From NCBI GenBank assembly GCA_900769465.1, contig CAAGGT010000316.1:1-64000 (forward strand): a stretch of DNA of 64,000 bases. Direction: 5' to 3'. This document shows positions 1 through 8,273 of the stretch, in pieces. A program made the position numbers and the translations under genes. Source of the DNA: Bacteroidaceae bacterium (lineage in GTDB: Bacteria > Bacteroidota > Bacteroidia > Bacteroidales > Bacteroidaceae). The first letter of the stretch is position 1. The number at the start of each line of letters is the position of its first letter. The notes under the pieces are model-generated. The model saw only the letters and a program-made list of their open reading frames with translations. It did no database searches and was not told the DNA's origin.

Positions 1-52
1 CTGATGGCAATATCAAACGAGCTAATTCCAATAGTATTTTTTCGTCCTGCAT
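1..52 (-). CDS. Start of an IS-type transposase gene (partial, cut by left edge)
   Basis: Only the first 17 codons are present, reading MQDEKILLELARLILPS. This resembles the opening of the N-terminal-region protein of ISAon1-family transposases in Bacteroidota, which begin with a short acidic stretch and then an LxLAxLxLP motif. A TATCTTCG box, one mismatch from the TAnnTTTG consensus, lies just upstream on the same strand (80 to 73). The insertion sequence would extend left, out of the window. The family call is from recall of the motif, not from an alignment, and the fragment is short. Confidence 0.4.
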   Translation of the reverse strand, partial: MQDEKILLELARLILPS

Positions 53-162
53 AGTACTTTATTTTAACTATGCGAAGATAATATTTTTATATCATCCCCC
101 CAACTTTTGCAGGTGAGCCTTGATCTAGACTCGGCCGCAGACAGATGACAAGTTATAAAAAG

Positions 163-192
163 AAAAGACAGCTACCGAAGTAACTGTCTTTT
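163..192 (-). terminator. Intrinsic terminator of tRNA-Lys
   Basis: A 9-bp perfect stem (163-171 with 184-192) has a 12-nt loop. On the minus strand it is followed by a T-rich run. It sits directly after the tRNA 3' end, so it should end the tRNA transcript. Confidence 0.7.
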
Positions 193-193
193 G

Positions 194-266
194 TACGCCG
201 TCAGGGACTCGAACCCTGGACCCATTGATTAAGAGTCAATTGCTCTACCAACTGAGCTAACAGCGC
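194..266 (-). tRNA. tRNA-Lys (anticodon CTT)
   Basis: Read on the minus strand, the 73 nt fold into a full cloverleaf. The 7-bp acceptor has a G-U first pair, the D-arm is GCTC/GAGC, and the anticodon stem ATTGA/TCAAT encloses the loop CTCTTAA with anticodon CTT. The T-arm is CAGGG-TTCGAGT-CCCTG. The discriminator base is A. The CCA end is not encoded, so it must be added by a nucleotidyltransferase. Confidence 0.95.
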
Positions 267-397
267 ATTTCCTTAACGCATTGCAAAGGTACTACTTTTT
301 TTTGAATCAGCAAATTTTTGAGATGTTTTTTTGCAACTTTTTTTCACACAACTCGGCAACACATTGATTATCTGCACAATTCAATGGAAACTTTTTT

Positions 398-811
398 TCA
401 CCAAAACCAGAATTTCTTCTTTTTCTTCTGTGCCGGAGCTGCAGATTGGCTCCTGTAGACATCACTCCACTGTTTATCTTCTGTCACCATCTTGTATATT
501 ACACCCCAATCAGGTATTCCTCCCAAGTTGCAGTCATCAATAAAAATGTCTGCGTTTATCTTGCCAAAACAATCTCCATCCAAAACCTCCTCGGGGAAAT
601 TCTTGTTGACAGCATAAAACTCCACTCCACGTTCCCTGCACCACTCCACAGCCTCTTCCAGGAGTTTTCCGCGACGCACAGTCCACAATATCAGACGATG
701 CCGCTGGTCGGCAAGCATACGCAGAGTCGATGTGGCGAAAGGCAGTTCCTCACCTATACCGGGATATCTATGTTCTACAATAGTACCGTCAAAATCTACA
801 GCTATAATCAT
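398..811 (-). CDS. HAD-superfamily hydrolase, BT0820 type
   Basis: A 137-residue protein opens with the HAD motif I DFDGTIV (Asp6 and Asp8 would be the catalytic pair) and carries a late acidic motif, FIDDCNLGG, matching HAD motif IV. The middle (LRMLADQRHRLILWTVRRG) contains the motif II position, with Thr in ILWTVR. Size and layout match the small capless HAD proteins of Bacteroides typified by BT0820. These are predicted phosphatases of unknown substrate. The C-terminus ends in a lysine run and FWFW, probably an unstructured tail. It stands alone, divergent from umuD. Confidence 0.8.
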   Translation of the reverse strand: MIIAVDFDGTIVEHRYPGIGEELPFATSTLRMLADQRHRLILWTVRRGKLLEEAVEWCRERGVEFYAVNKNFPEEVLDGDCFGKINADIFIDDCNLGGIPDWGVIYKMVTEDKQWSDVYRSQSAAPAQKKKKKFWFW

Positions 812-1030
812 TTTTGTTCCATTTATATGGTTTAATGGTTGCTAATATAGCGATTTTTACCTTAAAACAGCAACACAGAAAGATAAAATATTTCTTTTTC
901 ATATTAAACGACAAAAAACAGGTAACAGGAGGGATGCCGGCACACTAGTACCACCCTCGCCGTCAATTATCAAAAATATCTGACATCAAATATTTTTCCT
1001 TTATTAACCCGACATCTCACTCTCTTGCAC

Positions 1031-1038
1031 TATCTTTG
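1031..1038 (+). promoter_or_regulatory. Putative -7 box of the umuDC operon
   Basis: TATCTTTG matches the Bacteroidota -7 consensus TAnnTTTG exactly and lies 8 nt before the umuD start codon, so any 5' leader would be very short. No convincing -33 box is seen at the usual spacing. No operator was recognised, so damage control is not shown by the sequence. Confidence 0.5.
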
Positions 1039-1046
1039 TCCATATT

Positions 1047-1475
1047 ATGGAAAAACTGATACCACAAGACATAAATGACGCAGGCTCATACGAGAGCAAC
1101 CACTTGGGCAACATCAAGGCGGGATTCCCTTCGCCAGCCGAGGATATACGCGAGAAACTGGACCTTATTAAGTTGCTTGTAAAGCACAAGGCATCCACAT
1201 TCTTCTTCCGCATAAGCGGGGTATCAATGGTCGATGCCGCTTTGGACGAAGGGGACATAATCATTGTAGACCGTGCCATTGACCCATACAACAACTGCAA
1301 GGCTGTATGTTACATTGACGGCGAGTACACCGTAAAGCGCGTGGAGATGGGCGAAAACAAGGTTCGTCTCATGCCTGCGAACGAACAGGACACGACCTAC
1401 AAGCCTATAGATGTTACAGCCGAGAATAATTTTATGATTTGGGGCGTCGTCACCTATGTAATAAAGAAGATGTAA
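1047..1475 (+). CDS. umuD: UmuD-like translesion polymerase accessory protein (S24 peptidase fold)
   Basis: The 142-residue protein has the self-cleavage layout of UmuD. The scissile Ala25-Gly26 lies in KAGFPSP. The nucleophile is Ser60 in ISGVSM, and the general base is Lys97 in EYTVKR. It lacks a LexA-type DNA-binding domain, so it is UmuD rather than LexA. In the known system, RecA-stimulated cleavage yields UmuD', which joins UmuC to make an error-prone polymerase acting at stalled forks. The umuC start follows after 3 nt, so the two are one operon. Confidence 0.92.
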   Translation: MEKLIPQDINDAGSYESNHLGNIKAGFPSPAEDIREKLDLIKLLVKHKASTFFFRISGVSMVDAALDEGDIIIVDRAIDPYNNCKAVCYIDGEYTVKRVEMGENKVRLMPANEQDTTYKPIDVTAENNFMIWGVVTYVIKKM

Positions 1476-1478
1476 CCA

Positions 1479-2744
1479 ATGTTTGCCCTTGCCGACTGCA
1501 ACAATTTCTTTGCCTCGTGCGAGCGGGTATTCCGGCCAGACCTGCATGAGAAACCCGTCATTGTCCTTTCGAGCAATGATGGATGCGCCGTTGCACGCAG
1601 TAACGAAGCCAAGGCGTTGGGCATAAAGATGGGCGACCCATTTTTCAAGATACGCCACATAGTAACCAAGCACAATGTCGCCGTATTCTCGGGCAACATG
1701 GCACTCTATGGCGACATGTCACAGCGCGTGCGCTGGGTATTGGAGGAGTTCTCCCCATCAATCGAAATATACTCCATAGATGAAGCGTTTCTCGATTTGC
1801 GCGGAATGCAGGGCATCGATTTCGACCAATACGCAAAAACAATATCACGGCGTTGCCATAAACTGACGTCCATACCGGTCTCTGTTGGTATCGCTCCCAC
1901 AAAAACCCTTGCAAAGATAGCCTCAAAGCTATGCAAGCAATACCCCAAGCTAAAAGGCGGATGTTACATGCACCGTCCGCAGGATATTGAAAAGGTTCTG
2001 CGCAAATTCCCCATAGAGGACGTGTGGGGCATAGGGCGCAAGTCGGCCCCAAGACTGAAGGCTATGGGAATACACACCGCATATGACTACACACAACTGC
2101 CCGAAAGCACCATCAGGGGAATGTCCGGCATAACAGGTATCAGAACCTGGAAAGAACTGCAAGGAATACCCTGCATTGAATTTGAAGAGGGTTTTGAAGC
2201 AAAACAATCAATCTGTGTTTCACGCAGTTTCTCGTCAGAGATTCATGAAATAAAGGAGCTTGAGGAGCAGATGGCGAATTTTGCATCCAGCCTGGCCGAA
2301 AAGCTACGCAAACAGAACAGCGTTGCCAACGAGGTGTGCATCTTTGCATATACTAACCGTTTCAAGGAGAGCGACCCACAGATACACAGCAGCCAACTCA
2401 TACAGTTCTGCTCACCAACAAATGAAGTGAGAACCATTGTCACCCAAGCCGTTGCCGCGACAAGAGAACTTTTCCGCAAAGGATTCGGCTACAAGAAAGC
2501 AGGCATTATAGCCACAAGAATCACACCGGTACAGGAGCAGATGCATTCGCTCTTTGATGACAAGGAGATACTTGAAAAGGAACATAGGCTGACCTCGGTC
2601 GTAGATACAGTGAACAAAGCCTTCGGTAAAGGGACCATAAAATTCGCAGTACAGGGAAGCGGGAAAATTAAGACATCAAGCGAGAACCAATCGCCCCACT
2701 ACACCACCCAGTGGAGCGACATACCCAAAGTAACGGTAAAATAA
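1479..2744 (+). CDS. umuC: UmuC, Y-family DNA polymerase V catalytic subunit
   Basis: The 421-residue protein starts MFALADCNNFFASCERVF, the Y-family palm motif with a metal-binding Asp and the aromatic steric-gate region. It then carries the second catalytic motif, YSIDEAFLDL (residues about 93-102). A helix-hairpin-helix segment (VWGIGRK, about 187-193) and a C-terminal little-finger region follow. Length matches the UmuC family. It performs translesion synthesis together with the UmuD product encoded just upstream. A strong hairpin terminator overlaps its stop codon. Confidence 0.95.
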   Translation: MFALADCNNFFASCERVFRPDLHEKPVIVLSSNDGCAVARSNEAKALGIKMGDPFFKIRHIVTKHNVAVFSGNMALYGDMSQRVRWVLEEFSPSIEIYSIDEAFLDLRGMQGIDFDQYAKTISRRCHKLTSIPVSVGIAPTKTLAKIASKLCKQYPKLKGGCYMHRPQDIEKVLRKFPIEDVWGIGRKSAPRLKAMGIHTAYDYTQLPESTIRGMSGITGIRTWKELQGIPCIEFEEGFEAKQSICVSRSFSSEIHEIKELEEQMANFASSLAEKLRKQNSVANEVCIFAYTNRFKESDPQIHSSQLIQFCSPTNEVRTIVTQAVAATRELFRKGFGYKKAGIIATRITPVQEQMHSLFDDKEILEKEHRLTSVVDTVNKAFGKGTIKFAVQGSGKIKTSSENQSPHYTTQWSDIPKVTVK

Positions 2745-2774
2745 TAAGCGAGTAACAATTATTACTCGCTTATT
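2743..2774. terminator. Terminator after umuC
   Basis: A perfect 13-bp stem (2743-2755 with 2762-2774) and a 6-nt loop overlap the umuC stop codon. The stem has A/T-rich ends on both sides, so it may also serve the convergent gene that ends at 2907. Confidence 0.75.
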
Positions 2775-2906
2775 TGTAAGGAAATGAATAAAAAGGTGAA
2801 GTTCAAGGCTTGCGAAGATTTTGAAAACAGGAGTTCAGTAGACCTAAATGAGTGTTTACAAAATCAAGCGTAACGCAGAAATTCGCTTTTTCAGTCATCT
2901 ACTTTA

Positions 2907-3725
2907 TTACTCGGCCTTTGCCGCACGGCGGATACCACGACGCTTTGGTGCCGGAGCCTCTGCCGGCTTCTCCTGCTGAACACCAGCAAGTTCCGGGTCA
3001 ATCATAATACGGCCGCAGTTTTCGCAAACGATGATTTTCTTTCTCATACGGATATCCATCTGACGCTGTGGTGGAATCTTGCTGAAGCAACCGCCACAAG
3101 CATCACGCTCAACATAAACGATACCAAGACCATTGCGTGAGCTCTTTCTGATACGCTTGAACGACATGAGCAAACGTGGCTCGATATTCAGCTCAAGGTC
3201 ACGTGCCTGTTCGCGCAGACGCTCCTCCTCGGCTTTTGTCTCGGCAACGATATCTTCAAGTTCAGCCTTCTTCATGTCAAGATCCTTCTTGCGCTCGTCG
3301 AGCTGTGCAGTAGTTCTCTCAAGCTCGTCGTTCTTCTGCTGCTCCTGCTTTCTTGCATCGTTGATTTTCTTCTCATCGTGTTCGATGACAAGTTTGTTGT
3401 ACTCTATTTCCTTGTTAAGGAGGTCATACTCGCGGTTGTTGCGCACGTTGTTCTGGTCCTCGGTATATTTATCGATACTGCGCTTTGCCTGCTCCATCTC
3501 CTCACGGAAAGAAACGACATTCTCGCGGATTGTCTTAATCTCGTTTGTAATATTCTCGATACGTGTACCAAGACCAACAATCTCATCCTCAAGGTCTTTT
3601 ACCTCAAGAGGCAACTCACCACGAAGAATCTTGATTTTGTCAATCTGTGACAGGATTGTCTGAAGTTCATAGAGAGTCTTCAATTTCTCTTCTACTGTGT
3701 AATCAGCAGGATCTTTCTTTGCCAT
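2907..3725 (-). CDS. Coiled-coil protein with C-terminal C4 zinc ribbon
   Basis: The 272-residue protein has a long charged coiled coil over roughly residues 20-190, rich in E, K, R and regular leucines. A zinc ribbon follows, with the four cysteines CGGC and CENCGR (about 210-240), and then a basic tail of proline, alanine and arginine. This is the zf-RING_7 (formerly DUF164) architecture, related to Helicobacter HP0958, which acts in RNA and flagellin control there. The role in Bacteroidota is not established. It lies just downstream of the Nif3-family gene, with 34 nt between them, and the two are probably cotranscribed. Confidence 0.85.
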   Translation of the reverse strand: MAKKDPADYTVEEKLKTLYELQTILSQIDKIKILRGELPLEVKDLEDEIVGLGTRIENITNEIKTIRENVVSFREEMEQAKRSIDKYTEDQNNVRNNREYDLLNKEIEYNKLVIEHDEKKINDARKQEQQKNDELERTTAQLDERKKDLDMKKAELEDIVAETKAEEERLREQARDLELNIEPRLLMSFKRIRKSSRNGLGIVYVERDACGGCFSKIPPQRQMDIRMRKKIIVCENCGRIMIDPELAGVQQEKPAEAPAPKRRGIRRAAKAE

Positions 3726-3759
3726 TTTATAAAATATTTAAATTGTTAATATTGTTTCC

Positions 3760-4857
3760 TTACAAATAATTCACGGGGTTGGTGTTCACCGTTGTCGCCA
3801 TAACCCTGACATTTGGGCAAGCCTTTTCTATTATCTCCTTGAAGATATCCATTGTGTACTGCTCACTCTCGTAGTGACCTATGACAGCCATAAGCATCTT
3901 GCCGGCATAGTTGAAAAGATCATGATAACGCGCCTCACCTGTGATGTACACATCGGCACCTGCAGCCACTGCAGCTCCGGCAAATGAGCCGCCCGCACCG
4001 CCACACAAGGCAATACGCTTAACCTTCTTGCCAAGCATAGGAGTGTGGCGCACACTGCCCACATTGAATGTCTCCTTCACACTCTGCAAAAATACGGTTT
4101 CGTCACACCCGGCAGGCAACTCGCCAATAACACCGCTGCCCACACTGCCCCAGCCGTTCTTAAGTTGGTATATGTCGTAAGCAGGCTCCTCGTAAGGATG
4201 CGCCTTCAACAATGCAGCAACGGCCTTGTTCTTGAGATATGAAGGCAGCACAGTCTCAATGCGCACCTCCTGTTCACAGTGCAGTTCACCCACCTTGCCA
4301 CAGAAAGGATTACACCCTTCGTTGGCCTTGAATGTACCAAAACCGTCAACATTATAACTGCAGGAATCATAGTTGCCTATGTTGCCGCAACCTGCAGCAA
4401 AGAGCGCACTACGCACAGCATCGGCAGCCGACATGGGAACATACACCGCAAGCTTGAGCAACGCATCCTCTTTTGGAACAAGAATACGCACGTTCTGCAA
4501 ACCAAGTTTCTCGGCAATGCGGTAGTTCACTCCACCCGGGGCGTTATCAATGTTTGTATGGGCCGAATAGATTGCAATACCGTTTGAGAGAGCTTTGATG
4601 ACACAGCGTTCAACGTAATTGATGCCGGTAATGCGTTTGAGTGGGGAGAAAATCAGGGGATGATGCGACACAATAAGATTGCACCCCGATGCGATGGCCT
4701 CGTCAACAACGGCCTCGGTCACATCAAGACACAATAAAACCCCTGTAACTTCCGCTTCTGTCAATCCAATCTGCAAGCCGGCATTGTCAAATCCGTCCTG
4801 CAACGGCAGAGGCGCGAACATTTCAAGGGCATTCGCTATATCCTTTATCCTAACCAA
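3760..4857 (-). CDS. Nif3-like dinuclear metal-centre protein (YqfO/YbgI family)
   Basis: The 365-residue protein has the two-part Nif3 fold with a central insert (about residues 130-230), as in YqfO. Metal-ligand motifs are visible: VSHHPLIF near residue 65, HTNID near 101, and IGHYESE near 327. Family members form hexamers with a two-metal centre and have been annotated as GTP cyclohydrolase I type 2, but the cellular role is unsettled. It is paired with the zinc-ribbon gene downstream, a common neighbour in Bacteroidota. Confidence 0.88.
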   Translation of the reverse strand: MVRIKDIANALEMFAPLPLQDGFDNAGLQIGLTEAEVTGVLLCLDVTEAVVDEAIASGCNLIVSHHPLIFSPLKRITGINYVERCVIKALSNGIAIYSAHTNIDNAPGGVNYRIAEKLGLQNVRILVPKEDALLKLAVYVPMSAADAVRSALFAAGCGNIGNYDSCSYNVDGFGTFKANEGCNPFCGKVGELHCEQEVRIETVLPSYLKNKAVAALLKAHPYEEPAYDIYQLKNGWGSVGSGVIGELPAGCDETVFLQSVKETFNVGSVRHTPMLGKKVKRIALCGGAGGSFAGAAVAAGADVYITGEARYHDLFNYAGKMLMAVIGHYESEQYTMDIFKEIIEKACPNVRVMATTVNTNPVNYL

Positions 4858-4949
4858 AATGATGTAAGAATATTTCCGTTTGCGAAGATACTATTTATTT
4901 TTCATTCTGCAAAATAAGTAACGACAAAGATATCCACGACACAAAGATG

Positions 4950-6755
4950 TTAAAAACCGATATCGGACACATCAACAACATCCTTGCTGAGATCAATTAC
5001 GTCTTTACCGGCATCTATGATGCCGTTTATATGATTGTCAATGCTATCAAGCGCATCCTGATCAACATTCAACACAAAAGAACCTCTCTTGTAGTATTTT
5101 GTCCAGTAACGGCCTCTCAGCCTTATAGTCTTTGAAACAGGCTCGATATCCTGTTCACCACCATCGCCGTCCACTACTACAAGCCGCGGTGTGCGGTAAT
5201 TTCCATTATACGAAATCTTGAATGGGACAAGACCGCTATCATATGCATTCTCAAAGGTAATGCAATCACCAAGGTCCTCCATCGCACACAACCTGATCCC
5301 CGAAGTCAACTCTTCAGCCCTGTAGCATACGCAAGCGCAGTTTTCATATTTACACATATCGAAATAGAGAGTATTGCTTATGCTGTCCCACAAAAAATAG
5401 TGCCACCCGCTAACTTCGCCACCGGCAGGGAAGGTTACCGTAATCCTTGCATCACACTCCTCGTTCATAACCTTCTCTTGCGTGTCGGAAGAATAATCCT
5501 CATACGTATAGAAAGCAACCCTATTTTCACCGCTACAGTCATACATACTCTCCACAAGCAAAGGCAAAGAGAGATTATCGGCTCCGGCATCCCACACTGC
5601 AGCAACCAGAGCATCCTTATCATTGACTACCCTGCGTGTGCCATAAAAGTTACCGCTGGTACTGGTGAAGCAACCGTTCATAAAGACGACATCATCCCAA
5701 TCACCACTAAAAAGGCTCTTCAAATTATCCCATTGCTGCTCAAGGATATCATCCATATTCTCATACCCACCGTTATCTTTTATATAGCTATGCGCCATAG
5801 GAGCCACGACCAGAAGTGCAATAACCCACAAGACAACAAAGAACCTCTTGGTACTTTTTTTCATTGAGTTACATACATCAGTCCTTGCCAGCACAGAATA
5901 TACAAGCAAGAATATTGGAATTATCACAACAAGGGCAACGCCTATCATCACCATAAAAGGAAGATTGAAGAGTTCAAACGCCCCCCACCCCACAATCAAG
6001 AGAAACAGGAAAGCAAGCAGAAGCAGAAACACAACAACACCCAAAGGCATTATCATTATCGCAACAAAAATAAAGAACAGAACCCGCACAAGCGAATAGA
6101 AGCAACCCTTGTCGGCAGGCATACTCAACTCATTGACACATTGTTCATAGTTTCTCTTCCACGCTCTTTTTACAGCCTCACTGTCACCACGTTCGGCAAT
6201 ACGTCGCATACGCGTATAATCCATAATGGTTGTAGCTTTAGGCAGAAATATCCACAATAATATATATATGAGCATTAGAGGAAGCGTTACAGGCAACACA
6301 AAAAGCAGTATGGCAATGACACGCAATGCAGACACATCAACACCATAATACATTGCAATGCCCGAGAGTACACCACCCAGAATATTGTTATGCTTGTCAC
6401 GGAAAAGTTTGCGACCTTTGAGCATAGCTTTATACCAGGCAGCATCCTGCTCACTCTCCGTGTCGCAGCCGGCACCATCTGCATCTGCATCATCGGCTAC
6501 AGAAGGAGTCTCTATCTTTATACCTATCACAGAGAGTACCTCATTTATCATAGCAACCGTAACAATGCCATCAGTACCCACCTTTTCATAACACATCTCT
6601 GCAACGCGACTTTCCACCTCGGTAACCCTCGCATCACCACCATCATCTTTGTAAAGCCGGCGTATCTGCTCAATGAAATTCTCAAGCAGATGACACGCAT
6701 CCTCCTCAAAGAAGAATGAACGGTTGGAAATCTGAATTCTCTCTATCCTTTTCAT
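4950..6755 (-). CDS. PspC-domain membrane protein, large paralogue
   Basis: The 601-residue protein has three parts. The N-terminal soluble segment (1-90) is shared with the upstream paralogue and contains VTEVESRVAEMCYEK. A PspC domain follows (about 115-175), opening with FRDKHNNILGGVLSGIAMYY and a membrane helix. Three or four further hydrophobic helices (about 225-330) come next. The rest (330-600) is a soluble region with a beta-rich look that I do not recognise. PspC proteins in other bacteria act in the envelope-stress response. The gene is last in a PadR-PspC-PspC operon, 15 nt behind its paralogue. Confidence 0.82.
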   Translation of the reverse strand: MKRIERIQISNRSFFFEEDACHLLENFIEQIRRLYKDDGGDARVTEVESRVAEMCYEKVGTDGIVTVAMINEVLSVIGIKIETPSVADDADADGAGCDTESEQDAAWYKAMLKGRKLFRDKHNNILGGVLSGIAMYYGVDVSALRVIAILLFVLPVTLPLMLIYILLWIFLPKATTIMDYTRMRRIAERGDSEAVKRAWKRNYEQCVNELSMPADKGCFYSLVRVLFFIFVAIMIMPLGVVVFLLLLAFLFLLIVGWGAFELFNLPFMVMIGVALVVIIPIFLLVYSVLARTDVCNSMKKSTKRFFVVLWVIALLVVAPMAHSYIKDNGGYENMDDILEQQWDNLKSLFSGDWDDVVFMNGCFTSTSGNFYGTRRVVNDKDALVAAVWDAGADNLSLPLLVESMYDCSGENRVAFYTYEDYSSDTQEKVMNEECDARITVTFPAGGEVSGWHYFLWDSISNTLYFDMCKYENCACVCYRAEELTSGIRLCAMEDLGDCITFENAYDSGLVPFKISYNGNYRTPRLVVVDGDGGEQDIEPVSKTIRLRGRYWTKYYKRGSFVLNVDQDALDSIDNHINGIIDAGKDVIDLSKDVVDVSDIGF

Positions 6756-6770
6756 AAAGTAGTGATTTTA

Positions 6771-7736
6771 TCAAAGAACATGTTTTGCAATATTTACACT
6801 CAAGAACATCAAGAAAAACAGGAACGACGCCAACAGGAACATCACAAAAATGGCCTTACCCGAAGACAATTTCTTTATGATATTCATTATATTGTATGAA
6901 ATATACAACATCGGTATCATTATAATCACCGACAACAATATTATCTTCCCACTATAATCCATGGTGAAAGACAGGAATCTGATATGTCTTGAAAAGAGAA
7001 TTGCGGCAATCACAAACAATATAGGAATCAGTATCCTGTTCACTCCGCCATCACTCTTCCTTTCATTGTTTTTTGCCTCCTTATAGTCGGTATCGGCTAT
7101 TTTTGACGCAATATTCTCGGGTGTAGGCTCAATGCCTTCCATACGCAACCTGTCTGCTGTATTGTCGGCAGCAGGGGTTATGAACCACACAAGCAGATAA
7201 ACAATCAGCATCACCGGTGTCAGCACCACCAACAACACGGCAGCCAGGATTCTCAAAGCCGTCGTATCCAACTTTGCATTGGGATACCGGTGCTCAAGAT
7301 ATATCGACAGGCCCGACATGACACCGGCAATCATCTTATCATCCACATTACGGTAGAAGCGGCTCTCCAAACGCGCCTTTTGAGCGTTGGCATCACAAGC
7401 ATCGCCCACACCGGCACCCGGCTCATCAGCGGCTTGACCTTCGCCTGAGGTATTATCCACATCGTCATTCACGGCGAACATATTTTCGGGATTACCGATA
7501 CGCTTGATCATATCATTCACAAGCCTGCAATCAATAATTCTTATCGTATTATGTTGAAGGCGCTCTTCGCAAAGTTCACTTATTCTCGACTCAATGTCTG
7601 CAGCAATCTCCTCGCCTGCTTCGTGACCCTTTAAGCAATCTGCAATACTGCTCAAATAATCACTCAACTGCGCATAGGCATCTTCGGTAATCTGAAAGGC
7701 TCTACCCCCAAGATTTACGGTAATTGTCTTTTTCAT
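6771..7736 (-). CDS. PspC-domain membrane protein, short paralogue
   Basis: The 321-residue protein opens with the same soluble segment as its downstream neighbour (ADIESRISELCEERL near residue 50). A PspC domain (about 125-190: FYRNVDDKMIAGVMSGLSIY, then a long hydrophobic stretch) follows, and three further membrane helices lie at the C-terminus (about 235-320). It lacks the large soluble C-terminal region of the downstream paralogue. It sits 12 nt behind the padR-like gene, so the three genes form one transcript. Confidence 0.85.
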   Translation of the reverse strand: MKKTITVNLGGRAFQITEDAYAQLSDYLSSIADCLKGHEAGEEIAADIESRISELCEERLQHNTIRIIDCRLVNDMIKRIGNPENMFAVNDDVDNTSGEGQAADEPGAGVGDACDANAQKARLESRFYRNVDDKMIAGVMSGLSIYLEHRYPNAKLDTTALRILAAVLLVVLTPVMLIVYLLVWFITPAADNTADRLRMEGIEPTPENIASKIADTDYKEAKNNERKSDGGVNRILIPILFVIAAILFSRHIRFLSFTMDYSGKIILLSVIIMIPMLYISYNIMNIIKKLSSGKAIFVMFLLASFLFFLMFLSVNIAKHVL

Positions 7737-7748
7737 ATCTTCACTCTT

Positions 7749-8081
7749 TTATTTTCCTATATCCCTTATCTTATCCACTGTACCCACAAGTGTGTTCCAG
7801 TTCTCATTAAGCGCCACCAACACCCCCTTGCCCATTTCGGTGAGCCTATAATACTTTCTTGGTGGCCCGTATGGGCTCTCCTGCCACTCATAATCCAACA
7901 AACCCTCCTTGCGCAAGCGCGACAGTAACGGATAAAGAGTTCCCTCCACCACTATAAGATTAGCCTTCTCTAATTCTTCTATGATATCAGACGTATAATA
8001 AGGCCTGTCGCAAAGCAATAACATTATGCAATACTCCAGCATACCTTTACGCATCTGAGATTTTACATTTTCAACATACAT
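7749..8081 (-). CDS. PadR-family transcriptional regulator
   Basis: The 110-residue protein is a PadR-type winged helix. It has the typical opening QMRKGMLEYCIMLLL, the wing segment VVEGTLYPLLSRLRKEG and the closing motif PRKYYRLTEMGK. It has only the short C-terminal helix of the small PadR subfamily (PadR-s2). As first gene of the operon with two PspC-domain proteins, it most likely represses its own operon. In Gram-positive relatives such PadR-PspC sets respond to envelope-active drugs. The ligand here is unknown. Confidence 0.9.
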   Translation of the reverse strand: MYVENVKSQMRKGMLEYCIMLLLCDRPYYTSDIIEELEKANLIVVEGTLYPLLSRLRKEGLLDYEWQESPYGPPRKYYRLTEMGKGVLVALNENWNTLVGTVDKIRDIGK

Positions 8082-8202
8082 ACACTCTATTTTTTATTTG
8101 CAACGAAATGTTCCGTTGCAAATATATGTACAAATATAGAACCTTGCAATACATAGTACTATATTTTTTACAAAAAAGGATATACCATTAAGCTATATCC
8201 AT

Positions 8203-8251
8203 TAAAAAACTTCCGGGAGTACCCCAAATGTTTATTGAGTACTCCCGGAAG
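8203..8251 (-). terminator. Intrinsic terminator of the malY-like gene
   Basis: A 13-bp perfect stem (8210-8222 with 8239-8251) and a 16-nt loop are followed on the minus strand by a run of six T. It lies just after the stop at 8274 and insulates the lyase gene from the padR operon. Confidence 0.8.
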
Positions 8252-8273
8252 TAATATTGTTAGAATGATTGCA

